Assembly: GCF_003814875.1 (NCBI RefSeq)
Contig: NZ_RKQF01000001.1
Span: 3,720,001-3,784,000 of the forward strand
DNA from: Streptomyces sp. Ag109_O5-1
GTDB lineage: Bacteria; Actinomycetota; Actinomycetes; Streptomycetales; Streptomycetaceae
DNA length: 64,000 nt
Reading direction: 5' to 3'
Under the pieces are notes generated by a model that saw only the letters and a list, made by a program, of their open reading frames with translations, did no database searches and had not been told where the DNA came from. Position numbers and translations under genes: made by a program. Of the stretch, positions 15,029 through 25,049 are shown one piece after another. Numbering within the stretch: the first letter of the stretch is position 1; every line of letters starts with the position of its first letter.

Positions 15029-16272
15029 TGCACCGCGACACCGCCCCCGCCACACCGGGCGCCGACCTGCCCGACCACCCCGAGTTCCTCTGGCGCAACC
15101 CCGCCCCCAAGCGGTCGTACGACGTCGTCATCGTCGGCGGCGGCGGGCACGGCCTGGCCACCGCCTACTACCTGGCCAAGAACCACGGCATCACCAACGT
15201 CGCCGTGCTGGAGAAGGGCTGGCTCGCGGGCGGCAACATGGCCCGCAACACCACGATCATTCGCTCCAACTACCTGTGGGACGAGAGCTCCGGCATCTAC
15301 GAGCACTCCCTCAAGCTCTGGGAGACCCTCGAAGAGGACCTCGACTATCCGATCCTCTTCAGCCAGCGCGGCGTCCTCAACCTCGCCCACACCCTCCAGG
15401 ACATCCGCGACAGCAAGCGCCGGGTCTACGCCAACCAGCTCAACGGCATCGACGCCGAGTGGCTGGAGCCGGACGAGGTCGCCAAGGTCTGTCCCATCGT
15501 CAACATCTCGCCGGACGTGCGCTATCCGGTGCTCGGCGCCACCTACCAGCCGCGCGCGGGCATCGCCAAGCACGACTACGTGGCCTGGGGCTTCGCCCGC
15601 CGGGCCGACGCGTACGGCATCGACCTGATCCAGGACTGCGAGGTCACCGGCCTCGACATCGTCGACGGCCGGGTGCGCGGCGTACAGACCACCCGCGGCC
15701 ACATCGCCGCCGGGAAGGTCGCGCTCGCGGCGGCCGGTCACTCCTCCGTCCTCGCGTCCATGGCCGGACTGCGGCTGCCGCTGCAGAGCCACCCCCTCCA
15801 GGCGCTGGTCTCGGAGCTCCTGGAACCGGTGCACCCGACCGTGGTGATGTCCAACGCCGTGCATGTGTACGTGTCCCAGGCGCACAAGGGCGAACTGGTC
15901 ATGGGCGCCGGCATCGACAGCTACAACGGCTACGGCCAGCGCGGCGCGTTCCACATCCTGGAGCGCCAGATGGCCGCCGCCCTGGAGCTCTTCCCCGTCT
16001 TCGCCCGCGCCCACATGCTGCGCACCTGGGCCGGCATCGTCGACACCACCCCGGACGCCTCCCCCATCGTCGGCCTGACGCCGGTCGAGGACCTCTATCT
16101 CAACTGCGGGTGGGGAACCGGCGGTTTCAAGGCCACACCGGGCGTCGGCTGGTGCTTCGCGCACACCGTCGCCACCGGCGAACCGCACCCCTACAACGCG
16201 CCCTTCACCCTCGACCGTTTCACCACCGGTGCCCTGGTCGACGAGCACGGCGCCGCCGCCGTGGCCCACTGA
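15028..16272 (+). CDS. soxB: Sarcosine oxidase beta subunit
   Basis: This 414-residue flavoprotein subunit of heterotetrameric sarcosine oxidase has the FAD Rossmann motif VVIVGGGGHGLATAYYLA near residues 32-49 and an ARNTTIIRSNY segment. An AKHDYVAWGFARR motif contains the His expected to carry covalent FMN in this family, and the C-terminal FAD/substrate segment is NCGWGTGGFKATP. The ATG overlaps the glyA stop as TGATG; an in-frame GTG at 15025 is the alternative start. With subunits alpha, gamma and delta it oxidises sarcosine to glycine, passing a one-carbon unit to folate. Confidence 0.92.
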   Translation: MHRDTAPATPGADLPDHPEFLWRNPAPKRSYDVVIVGGGGHGLATAYYLAKNHGITNVAVLEKGWLAGGNMARNTTIIRSNYLWDESSGIYEHSLKLWETLEEDLDYPILFSQRGVLNLAHTLQDIRDSKRRVYANQLNGIDAEWLEPDEVAKVCPIVNISPDVRYPVLGATYQPRAGIAKHDYVAWGFARRADAYGIDLIQDCEVTGLDIVDGRVRGVQTTRGHIAAGKVALAAAGHSSVLASMAGLRLPLQSHPLQALVSELLEPVHPTVVMSNAVHVYVSQAHKGELVMGAGIDSYNGYGQRGAFHILERQMAAALELFPVFARAHMLRTWAGIVDTTPDASPIVGLTPVEDLYLNCGWGTGGFKATPGVGWCFAHTVATGEPHPYNAPFTLDRFTTGALVDEHGAAAVAH

Positions 16273-16287
16273 GCGAGGAGTACCGGC

Positions 16288-16596
16288 ATGCAGCTCATCA
16301 CCTGCCCCTGGTGCGGTGACCGCGAGGAGATCGAGTTCCACTACGGCGGTCAGGCGCACATCGCCTACCCCGAGGACCCCTACGCGCTCGACGACGAGCA
16401 GTGGGCCCAGTACGTCTTCTTCCGGGACAACCCCAAGGGCCCGTTCGCCGAACGCTGGGTGCACTCGGCCGGCTGCCGGCGCTGGTTCAACGCCGTGCGC
16501 GACACCGTCACCCACGAGGTCCTCGCCGTCTACCAGGCCGGCGCCGAACGCCCTGCCATCACGAGCACCGCGAAGGGCCAGGAGGCCAGCCGATGA
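16288..16596 (+). CDS. soxD: Sarcosine oxidase delta subunit
   Basis: This short 102-residue subunit has the family's N-terminal zinc motif CPWCG and a later H-x-x-GC segment (VHSAGCRRWFN) supplying the other ligands. WAQYVFFRDNPKGPFAERW is the family hallmark. It sits between soxB (15 bases upstream) and soxA, with ATGA overlap into soxA, the standard soxBDAG order. Confidence 0.92.
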   Translation: MQLITCPWCGDREEIEFHYGGQAHIAYPEDPYALDDEQWAQYVFFRDNPKGPFAERWVHSAGCRRWFNAVRDTVTHEVLAVYQAGAERPAITSTAKGQEASR

Positions 16597-19463
16597 ACAC
16601 CCCCTTCCGCGCCCCGGGCCACGGTCGCGTCGACCGTGACACCGCCCTCTCCTTCACCTTCGACGGCACCGCCTACACCGGGCACCCGGGCGACACCCTC
16701 GCCTCGGCCCTGCTGGCCAACAGCGTGCACCACGTGGCCGACGGCATCAAGTACGGCCGGCCGCGCGGGATCCTGGCCGCCGGAGCCGAAGAGCCCAACG
16801 CGCTCGTGCAGATCGAGGCGCCCTTCCCCGAGCCCATGCTCACGGCCACCACCCTGGAGCTGTACGACGGCCTGGTCGCCCGGGGGCTGTCCGGTCAGGG
16901 CAAGTTGGCCGCCGAGCCGGACACCGCCCGCTACGACACCATGCACGCCCACTGCGACCTCCTGGTCGTCGGCGCGGGCCCGGCAGGACTGGCCGCTGCG
17001 CTGGCCGCCGCCCGGACCGGAGCCCGGGTCGTCCTCGTCGACGAACTCCCCGAGCCGGGCGGGTCGTTGCTCGGCAGCCAGGAACTGATCGACGGAGCAC
17101 CGGCTCTCACGTGGGTCGACGAGGTCCTCACCGAACTCGCCGACAACCCCGACGTACAGGTCCTCTCGCGCACCACCGCCTTCGGCCACTACGACGACGG
17201 ACTCGTCCTCGCCCTGGAGAAGCGCACCGACCACCTCGGTGCCGCCGCGCCCGCCCATGTCTCCCGGCAGCGGATCTGGCGGATCCGCTCCCGGCAGATC
17301 GTGTACGCCACCGGTGCCTACGAGCGTCCGGTCGCCTTCGACAACAACGACCGCCCCGGGATCATGCTGGCCGGCTCGGCCCGCACGTACCTCAACCGCT
17401 TCGGTGTCCTGCCCGGTTCGCGGGCCGTCGTCTTCACCACGAACGACAGCGCCTACCCGGCCGCCCTCGAACTGGCAGACGCGGGCGTGCGGATCGCCGC
17501 GGTCGTCGACGTACGCGAGGAGGTGCCGGAGCACTGGCGCACCGCCTGCGCCGAGCGTGGCATCGGCATCCGCGCGGGCCATGTCGTCACCGGCACCAGC
17601 GGCATCGAGCATGTCACCCGTGCCCATGTCGCCCCGTTCGACCAGGGGAACCTCGGCGAACGGCAGGGCGTCGACTGCGATCTGCTGCTGGTCTCCGGCG
17701 GCTGGAACCCCGCGGTGGCCCTGTTCAGCCAGGCCCGCGGCACCCTGCGCTACGACGCCGGGATCGGCGCCTTCGTCCCCGCCGACGGGCCCGGCAACGT
17801 CCGTACGGCGGGGGCGGCCGGCGGCACGTTCACGCTCTCCGGCTGTCTCACGGACGGAGTGGACGCGGCCCGGCAGGCCCTGTCCGCGATCGGCAGGACC
17901 GGCCCGGAGACCGCCCCGCCGGCCACCGCCCCGCTCCCGGGCGGAGCGCCGACCCGGGTGCTCTGGCGGGTGCCGAGCCCCCAGGACGCTGACGACAGCC
18001 CGGAAGGCGCGGTGCAGTTCGTCGACCTCCAGCGCGACGCGACCGTCTCCGACGTACTGCGGGCGACCGGGGCGGGCCTGCGGTCGGTGGAGCACGTCAA
18101 GCGGTACACCACCATCGGCACCGCCCACGACCAGGGCCGTACCTCGGGCGTGATGACCTCGGGCATCGTCGCCGAGGCGCTCGGGGTGGACGTCGCCGAC
18201 CTCGGCACCACCCGCTTCCGGCCGCCCGCCGTGCCGGTCTCCTTCGCCGCCCTCGCGGGCCGCAACCGCGGGGAACTGTTCGACCCGGTCCGGGTGACCG
18301 CGATCCACCCCTGGCATGTCGAGCACGGTGCCCTGTTCGAGAACGTCGGCCAGTGGAAGCGCCCCTGGTACTACCCGCGGGCCGGGGAGACCATGGAGGA
18401 GGCGGTACTGCGCGAGTGCCGGGCCGCCCGTACCGGCGTGGCGATGATGGACGGCTCCACGCTCGGCAAGATCAATGTGCAGGGCCCGGACTCCGGTGTA
18501 CTGCTGGACCGGCTCTACACGAACCTGATGAGCACCCTGAAGGTGGGCCGGGTCCGCTACGGCGTGATGTGCGGCGCGGACGGCATGGCGATCGACGACG
18601 GCACCGTGATCCGGGTGGCCGAGCAGGAGTTCCTGCTGACCACCACCACCGGTAACGCGGCCAAGGTCCTCGAATGGATGGAGGAGTGGCTGCAGACGGA
18701 GTGGCCCGACCTGCGCGTGCACCTCACCTCCGTCACCGAGCACTGGGTGACGATCCCCCTGGTCGGCCCCCGCTCCCGGGACGTACTGGCCCTGGTGGCA
18801 CCGGACTTGGACGTCGACAACGACGCCTTCCCCTTCATGTCGTGGCAGGACACCAGCGTCGCCGGGGTGGCGGCGCGGGTGTGCCGGATCAGCTTCTCCG
18901 GTGAGCTCGCCTACGAGATCAACGTGCCCGCCTGGTACGGCATCACGGTGTGGGAAGCCCTCTGCGCGGCGGGCAGCGGGTTCGGCCTCACGACGTACGG
19001 CACCGAGACGATGCACGTGCTGCGTGCCGAGAAGGCCTACCCGATCATCGGGCAGGACACCGACGGCACCGTCACCCCGCAGGACCTGGGCATGTCGTGG
19101 GTCGTGTCCAAGAAGAAGCCGGACTTCGTGGGCAAGCGGTCCTTCAGCCGCGCGGAGAACCGGCGGGAGGACCGCAAGCAGCTGGTGGGCCTGCTGCCGG
19201 CCGACGAGCGCGTGCTGCTTCCCGAAGGCGCCCAGATCATCGCCACCAGCGACATCCCGGAGCCCCCGGTGCCGATGCTGGGCCATGTCACCTCCAGCTA
19301 CCGCAGCGACGCCCTGCGGCGGACGTTCGCCCTGGCCCTGGTGCGCTCGGGAACCCGGCGCATCGGCGAGACCCTCTACGTCCCGCTGGACGGCCGCGCC
19401 GTCCCGGTGACCGTGACCGACCCCGTGCTCTTCGACAAGGAGGGAGCTCGCCGTGACGGTTGA
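16593..19463 (+). CDS. soxA: Sarcosine oxidase alpha subunit
   Basis: This large subunit is 956 residues. Residues 15-100 resemble a 2Fe-2S-ferredoxin-like fold. From about 120 there is a dinucleotide-binding domain (LLVVGAGPAGLAAALAAART) followed by the NAD-linked disulfide-reductase-like module. Residues from about 560 form the aminomethyltransferase (GcvT-like) domain that holds tetrahydrofolate, with MMDGSTLGKINVQGPD and GELAYEINVPAWYG. It starts within the soxD stop (ATGA) and overlaps soxG by 11 bases, implying translational coupling. Product formaldehyde is captured as 5,10-methylene-THF in this domain. Confidence 0.92.
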   Translation: MNTPFRAPGHGRVDRDTALSFTFDGTAYTGHPGDTLASALLANSVHHVADGIKYGRPRGILAAGAEEPNALVQIEAPFPEPMLTATTLELYDGLVARGLSGQGKLAAEPDTARYDTMHAHCDLLVVGAGPAGLAAALAAARTGARVVLVDELPEPGGSLLGSQELIDGAPALTWVDEVLTELADNPDVQVLSRTTAFGHYDDGLVLALEKRTDHLGAAAPAHVSRQRIWRIRSRQIVYATGAYERPVAFDNNDRPGIMLAGSARTYLNRFGVLPGSRAVVFTTNDSAYPAALELADAGVRIAAVVDVREEVPEHWRTACAERGIGIRAGHVVTGTSGIEHVTRAHVAPFDQGNLGERQGVDCDLLLVSGGWNPAVALFSQARGTLRYDAGIGAFVPADGPGNVRTAGAAGGTFTLSGCLTDGVDAARQALSAIGRTGPETAPPATAPLPGGAPTRVLWRVPSPQDADDSPEGAVQFVDLQRDATVSDVLRATGAGLRSVEHVKRYTTIGTAHDQGRTSGVMTSGIVAEALGVDVADLGTTRFRPPAVPVSFAALAGRNRGELFDPVRVTAIHPWHVEHGALFENVGQWKRPWYYPRAGETMEEAVLRECRAARTGVAMMDGSTLGKINVQGPDSGVLLDRLYTNLMSTLKVGRVRYGVMCGADGMAIDDGTVIRVAEQEFLLTTTTGNAAKVLEWMEEWLQTEWPDLRVHLTSVTEHWVTIPLVGPRSRDVLALVAPDLDVDNDAFPFMSWQDTSVAGVAARVCRISFSGELAYEINVPAWYGITVWEALCAAGSGFGLTTYGTETMHVLRAEKAYPIIGQDTDGTVTPQDLGMSWVVSKKKPDFVGKRSFSRAENRREDRKQLVGLLPADERVLLPEGAQIIATSDIPEPPVPMLGHVTSSYRSDALRRTFALALVRSGTRRIGETLYVPLDGRAVPVTVTDPVLFDKEGARRDG

Positions 19464-20034
19464 GACACCCGCTCGCTTCAGTCCGCTGGCCGAGTGGCAG
19501 GACCGCCTCGCGCAGTCGCCGGCCGGATTCCAGGTGCGGGAACTGCCCTGCCTGACCCAGCTCACCCTCCGTGTGCAGCCCGGCGGCGCCGCGGCGAAGG
19601 CCGTCGAGTCCTGCCTGGGCGTCACCCTGCCCGGCCCGCTGCGTGCCGAACTCTCCGGTGACGTCGAGGTGTTGTGGATGGGGCCGGACGAATGGCTGCT
19701 GGTGGCCCCGGACGGCCGGCAGGACGACCTGCTCGCACGACTGCGCTCGGCCATCGGTGACGAGTTCGCCACCGTCACCGACGTCTCGGCGCAGCGCACC
19801 ACGCTGGCCCTGTCCGGAGACCTCGTCCGCACGGTCCTGGCCCAGGGCTGTGCCATCGACCTGGATCCGCGAGTGACGCCCGCCGGCTCCTGTCTGACCA
19901 CGCTGCTGGCCCAGGCCCCGGTGACCCTCGTGGTGCACGACGGGGCGGCCTCCGGTGTCCGGCTGCTGGTCCGCTCCTCGTTCGCCTCCTACCTGGCCGC
20001 CTGGCTGGTCGACGCCTGCACGGAATACCGCTGA
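19453..20034 (+). CDS. soxG: Sarcosine oxidase gamma subunit
   Basis: This 193-residue GcvT-like small subunit holds the gamma hallmark VLWMGPDEWLLVAPDG and the closing SSFASYLAAWLVDAC. Similarity between gamma subunits is low, so position matters: it overlaps the end of soxA and precedes purU by 10 bases. The GTG at 19453 follows GGGAG. Confidence 0.9.
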   Translation: MTVETPARFSPLAEWQDRLAQSPAGFQVRELPCLTQLTLRVQPGGAAAKAVESCLGVTLPGPLRAELSGDVEVLWMGPDEWLLVAPDGRQDDLLARLRSAIGDEFATVTDVSAQRTTLALSGDLVRTVLAQGCAIDLDPRVTPAGSCLTTLLAQAPVTLVVHDGAASGVRLLVRSSFASYLAAWLVDACTEYR

Positions 20035-20044
20035 GGAGCCCTGT

Positions 20045-20899
20045 ATGAAGAACGAGTTCGTCCTCACCCTCAGCTGCCCGGAACGCCCCGGCATCCTGCA
20101 CGCCGTGACGTCGTTCCTGCTCGGGCACGGCTGTGACATCACCGAGCACCAGCAGTTCGATGACCCGGACCACGGCATCGTGTTCCTGCGCACGAGTTTC
20201 GCCGCCCCCGGCACCGAGGTCTCCCTGGACCGGCTGCGGGACACGTTCGCGCCCGTGGCCGCCGAGTTCGGGATGGACTGGCAGCTCAGGGACGCCGCGG
20301 TCAAGCCGCGGGTGCTGGTGATGGTGTCCAGGTTCGACCACTGCCTGGCCGACCTGCTCTACCGGTGGCGCAGCGGCGCCCTGGACGCCGAGATCGTCCT
20401 GGTGGTCTCCAACCACCCCGACCTGGAGCCGCTTGCGGCGGCCGAGGGCCTGCCCTTCGCACACGTCCCCGTCACGGCCGGCACCAAACCGCAGGCGGAG
20501 GCCCGGCTGCTGGCCCTGGTCGAGGAGCACCACGTCGACCTGGTCGTCCTCGCCCGCTATATGCAGGTGCTCTCCGACGACCTGTGCAAGCGGCTGGAAG
20601 GCCGGGCCATCAACATCCACCACTCCTTCCTGCCGAGCTTCGCCGGAGCCAAGCCGTACCACCAGGCCCACCGGCGCGGGGTGAAGCTCGTCGGCGCGAC
20701 CGCCCACTACGTCACGGCCGACCTGGACGAGGGACCGATCATCGAGCAGGAGATCATCCGGGTCGATCACCGTTGCGGTGCCGAACGACTGGTCACCGTC
20801 GGCCGCGACGCCGAACGCCTGGCACTGGCCCGCGCCGTCAACTGGCACTGCCAGGGCCGCGTCCTGATCCACGGCAACCGGACCGTGGTCTTCAGCTGA
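20045..20899 (+). CDS. purU: Formyltetrahydrofolate deformylase
   Basis: This 284-residue enzyme hydrolyses 10-formyl-THF to formate and THF. An N-terminal ACT domain (LTLSCPERPGILHAVTSFLL) is followed by the formyltransferase-like catalytic domain, with the Asn-His pair in INIHHSFLPSFAGAKPYHQA and the catalytic Asp in YVTADLDEGPIIEQE. As the last gene of the sox operon it regenerates free THF when one-carbon units pile up during sarcosine breakdown. The ATG at 20045 follows GAGGAGCCC, 10 bases after soxG. Confidence 0.92.
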   Translation: MKNEFVLTLSCPERPGILHAVTSFLLGHGCDITEHQQFDDPDHGIVFLRTSFAAPGTEVSLDRLRDTFAPVAAEFGMDWQLRDAAVKPRVLVMVSRFDHCLADLLYRWRSGALDAEIVLVVSNHPDLEPLAAAEGLPFAHVPVTAGTKPQAEARLLALVEEHHVDLVVLARYMQVLSDDLCKRLEGRAINIHHSFLPSFAGAKPYHQAHRRGVKLVGATAHYVTADLDEGPIIEQEIIRVDHRCGAERLVTVGRDAERLALARAVNWHCQGRVLIHGNRTVVFS

Positions 20900-20909
20900 C
20901 CGTTCCTGA

Positions 20910-21620
20910 TCAGTGAGCAGGAGTGGGTCTTGGACCCCTACCCGGTCCCTGCGAGCACCCCGAACGGCTTTGGATGTCCTGGTTGCCCGCGTACTCGCCG
21001 CGTCCGGCGGCAGGGATCGTGTCCGTGGTCCGTGGTCCGTGGTCCGTGGTCCGTGGTCCGGGGACGCAGGGGCGGGGTCCCTCACGCCGAGGGGCACAAC
21101 GGTCGGCCTGGACGGTCCGATGCCCGTGCACATCGCTCCGGTGTGCACGGGGCGGTGCCGTCCTCCCCCAGTGCCTTGAGAGCCTGGGAGGTGCCCCCGT
21201 CCGGATCAGGTGTCCCTGGGCTCGTCGTCCGATCGCGATGCTCGCCGCATCGTGCCGGGTGGTCTTGCGGGTGCGGACGGCCATCGGCTTCTGCCAGTGC
21301 TGGGCGCCCCACTTGCTGGTGCAGGCCGGGTCCACGGCGATGATCGCGATACCTGTGGCGTCGGCCATGGAGGTCAGCCGAGCGCGGAGCCTGCCGGTCG
21401 GCATGCCGGAGATGAGCTGCCGGAATCGGCGCCTGCGCCCGTGCTTGGCCGACGACCCGACCGTCTCCCGGCTGGTCGACGCCCCTGCCACGGGCGGGAA
21501 GCGGGACGTGGCGGCGATGACCGTGCCCAAGTACGCGAGCGTGTCCGGCGGTTGGCCGGTGGCACGGCGCCGGATACGGACGGCTCGCCCGTCGTGGACC
21601 CAGCAAAAAACCGATCCCAT
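20910..21620 (-). pseudogene. C-terminal remnant of a TnpB-like (IS605/IS1341-type) transposon protein
   Basis: This 236-codon reverse frame contains AIIAVDPACTSKWGAQHWQK and TRHDAASIAIGRRAQGH, as found at the end of TnpB-like proteins in Streptomyces; the Asp in RHDAAS fits the third RuvC residue. The N-terminal half with the first RuvC Asp is missing, and no start with a good ribosome-binding site is present. The last third is low-complexity and includes a 7-bp tandem repeat. No IS200/IS605 terminal hairpins or TnpA were found. It lies between the sox operon and the RHS gene, marking past mobile-element activity. Confidence 0.6.
21024..21058. repeat. Five 7-bp tandem repeats
   Basis: CGTGGTC occurs five times without interruption inside the TnpB-like remnant. 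A 7-bp period changes frame each copy, so copy-number change would disrupt any reading frame here. Confidence 0.85.
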
Positions 21621-21766
21621 GCGACAGTGACGCAGATCACGTCACTTTGCGGGCCCACGTCATCCACTTGCTGTGACCTTGACACCCTTTCAGCTCTTCA
21701 CCTCTCACATACCTTCTCTTTGTCATCACATGGGTTAGGTAAAGGAGACCGAGAGGCCGGTGAATC

Positions 21767-24700
21767 ATGACGGTTCACAGAACCCGTGCCCCAGTGGCGC
21801 GGGCGGTCGTGGTCCGGGGGAAGTGTCCGCTGGGTAGCGGGCGGTGTCGCCCTGGCCATGGCCGTCACACTGATCGACGCGGCGAGTTCCGCGGCGACGA
21901 CTCCCTCCGAGACCGCGGACGCGCCGAAGAAGGCGGCGGTGACACAGGCGGCGGACATCCCGTCGGCGCGCGTCGCCGCCCGCCTGTCGGGCAAGCGGGT
22001 GGAGGCACTGTCCGAGCGTACAGAGACCTCCACGACCTGGGCGAACAGGGACGGTTCGCTCACCACCGAACTCGCCGCCGGGCCGGTTCGGTTCAGGGAC
22101 GGGGTCACCGGCGTGTGGCGCCCCGTGGACCTGGACCTCGTGCAGGGCGAGGGCGGGGCCGTGGAGCCCAAGGCGCATCCGGGCGGGCTGCGACTGGCCG
22201 GACGGACCGGGACGCCCGCGAAGTCGCTCGCGGCGGCGCGCGAGGCCCGGGCCACCGACCTGGTGACGCTGGGCGAGGGCGACCAGCAGATCACCCTCCA
22301 GTGGAAGGGCGGTCTGCCGCAGCCCCAACTGGACGGCACCCGCGCGCAGTACGTCAACGCCGTACCTGGGGCGGACGTGGTCGTGGAGGCCACGCGCACC
22401 GGCTTCGAGCAGTTCGTCGAGATCAAGCGGCGCCCCGGCTCGGGCGGTTACTCCTACACGCTGCCGTTGCAGGCCAAGGGGCTGAAGGCGAAGCAACTCG
22501 CCGACGGCAGTGTGGAGTTCACCGACGGGAAGAACAAGAAGCGGGCCGTCATGCCCGCTCCGGTGATGTGGGACGCCACCGTCGACGAGCGCTCCGGCGA
22601 GCACACCAACCGGGCCAGGGTCGGCCTGAAGGTGGTCCAGAAGGGCTCCGGGGTCGACCTGGTGGTCACTCCGGACGCGAAGTTCCTCGCCGATCCGCAG
22701 ACCCGGTTCCCGGTGACGGTCGACCCGTCCACCTCCTCGTTGTCCAACGTCTTCGACACCTACGTCCAGCAGGGCGAGACCGTCGACTGGTCCGCCGACA
22801 CCGAGCTGGACCTGGGCAACCCCGGTACCACCAACGCCGACGGCACCCCGCGCATCGCGCGGTCCTTCATCTCCTGGAACACCACGCCGATCCAGGACGC
22901 GCTGGTCTCCAGCGCCAAGCTCAGCCTGTGGAACTTCCACTCCGGCAACACCGACTGCAAGGCCTACCCGTGGGAGGTGGGGTCGGCCGGCGCGGCCTCC
23001 ACGTCCTCGCGGTGGACGTCGCAGCCGGCCTGGACGGCGACGAAGGCCACGTCCACCGAGACCACCGGCAACTCCGGCTGCTCCACCCAGCCGGACGGCT
23101 GGATCAACGCCGACGTGACCACCCTGGTACAGGAGTGGGCCTCGGCCAAGGCCACCCGCGGCCATCTGGGCCTGCGCGCCGCCAGTGAGAGCGTGCTCGC
23201 GCAGTGGAAGCGGGTCAACTCCGCCAACGCCGCGTCGAATCCGCCGAAGCTGGTCGTCACCTACAACTACCGGCCGCGCACCGGCACCAAGCAGGAGGCC
23301 GGCCCGCCGTACTTCTCCTACCCGCACCACCGCCGTCGGCACCGACGCCGCGGGGCGTATCAACTCGGTGAGGACCACCGGCGGAGTGGGCCAGGCCGCA
23401 CCGGAGACCATGGCCGAGTACGACGCGGCGTCCGGCCGGGAGACCAGGAGCGTGTCTCCCAGCGGCGGGACCCTGACCACGGTGTTCGACAAGCTGGGCC
23501 GGGTCGTCTCCTACACCGACGCGGACGGCGGCACCACGACCACCGAGTACGACCTGCTCAACCGAATCGTGAAGACCGGCAACAACATCCCGTCCACGGT
23601 GACGTACAGCTATGACCACACGGCCGAGCCGCGCGGTCTGGTGACCAGGGCCGTGGACTCCGTGGCCGGTACGTTCACCGCGTCCTACGACGGTGACGGC
23701 ATCCTCGTGGGCGAGAAGCTGCCCGGCGGATACAGCCTCAAGCAGACACCGGACCCCACGGCCACCCCGGTCGACCGCACCTACACCCGCGACAGCGACG
23801 GCGTGATCGTGCAGTCCGACACCACCACGCGGTCCGTACACGGCCAGGTGGTCTCCGACGCGCAGATCTCCGACCAGGCCTACGGCTACGACGCCATCGG
23901 CCGACTGACCTCCGTCCAGGACACCGCGGAGACGGTCTGCACCAACCGCACCTACACCTTCGACACCCGTTCCAACCGCAAGAGCCTGACCACCGCCACC
24001 GGCACGCCCGGTACGGACTGCCCGACCACGGGAGGCACCACCACCACCTACGCCTACGACAGCGCCGACCGCCAGGTCGACAGCGGTTACGTCTACGACG
24101 CCTTCGGCCGCACCACCGCCAAGCCCGGCGGCGTGACCCTCGGCTACTACAACAACGACCGCATCCAGCAGGAAACGGTGGGCTCCCAGCGCCAGACCTG
24201 GAAGCTGGACGGCTCCATGCGGATCCGCTCCTGGACGGTGGAGTCGAACAGTTCGGGCACCTGGACCCAGACCCAGTCGAAGGTGAACCACTACGACTGC
24301 GGTTGCGACCGGCCGAGCTGGGTCGTGGAGGACACCGCCACCGGAACGGTCACCCGCAACGTCCAGGCGCTGGGCGGTGAGCTCGCCGCCACCACCGGCA
24401 AGACCGGGGACACCGTCCTCCAGCTCAGCGACATCCACGGCGACGTGGCGCTCCAGCTGCCGCTGGACACCTCCAAGGCACCGACCGTGCTCGACACGGA
24501 CGAGTACGGCAATCCCCGCGCGAGCGCCGGATCCGCCCGCTACGACTGGCTGGGCGCCCGGCAGCGGTCCGGCGACACGCTCTCGGGGCTGACCCTGATG
24601 GGAGCCAGGGCCTACGACACGGCCACCGGCCGCTTCCTCCAGCCCGATCCGGTGACCGGCGGCGGCGCGAACGCCTACGGCTACCCGGTCGATCCGATCA

Positions 24701-25026
24701 CCATGTACGACCTCAACGGCAAGTGGTGGTGGTCGGAGAGCACCTGGTGGAAGATCGCCAAGTGCGTCTACGCCATCATCGAGCTGGCCGCGTGGGCGAG
24801 CGCGGTCGGCTGGCTGATGAAGGTCAACAAGATCCGCAAGGCCGTGAAGCTCATCCGCAAGATCGGCTTCAAGCGGCTGTACCGGCTGATCAAGGCGATC
24901 AGGAACAAGCCCCGCCGCAAGTGGTGGAAGGTCGCCGCCGGAATCGGAGTCGGACTCTACGCGGCCTTCAGCGTCTTCATGGGCTTCTCCGGGGTCCAGG
25001 AAGACTGTTACGACGCGTTCAAGTGA
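21767..25026 (+). pseudogene. RHS/YD-repeat secreted protein, internally deleted and frameshifted, with a cationic membrane-active tip
   Basis: Two frames carry one protein. Frame A (GTG 21786 to about 23330) has an export signal (VAGGVALAMAVTLIDAASSA), a beta-rich domain and a DNRLRE-type domain ending NPPKLVVTYNY. Frame B (about 23330 to 25026) continues with YD repeats (YDAIGRLTSV, YVYDAFGRTT) and the RHS core end GRFLQPDPVTGGGANAYGYP. At about 23325-23335 the sequence jumps from PYFSYPH in A to TRTTAVGTDAAGRI in B. Intact relatives carry a long segment here, so this is a deletion plus frameshift. The best ribosome-binding site serves an ATG at 21767 in a third frame, hinting at a second frameshift at the N-terminus. 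The last 100 residues are a distinct tip: WWWSESTWWK, two hydrophobic helices and a Lys/Arg-rich middle. The small membrane-protein gene after it may be its immunity partner. Confidence 0.75.
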
Positions 25027-25049
25027 CCAGACGCCCGGGGGACCCCGTC

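Noticed and set aside
21640..21766. Housekeeping promoter TTGACA near 21675 for the RHS gene
   Set aside because: A TTGACA-like hexamer is present but no -10 element at acceptable spacing could be identified.
21767..23188. Alternative frame from ATG 21767 as the RHS coding sequence
   Set aside because: After about 15 residues it becomes Arg/Gly-rich shadow sequence, while the frame from 21786 carries the signal peptide and domains. The ATG may be the ancestral start before a frameshift.
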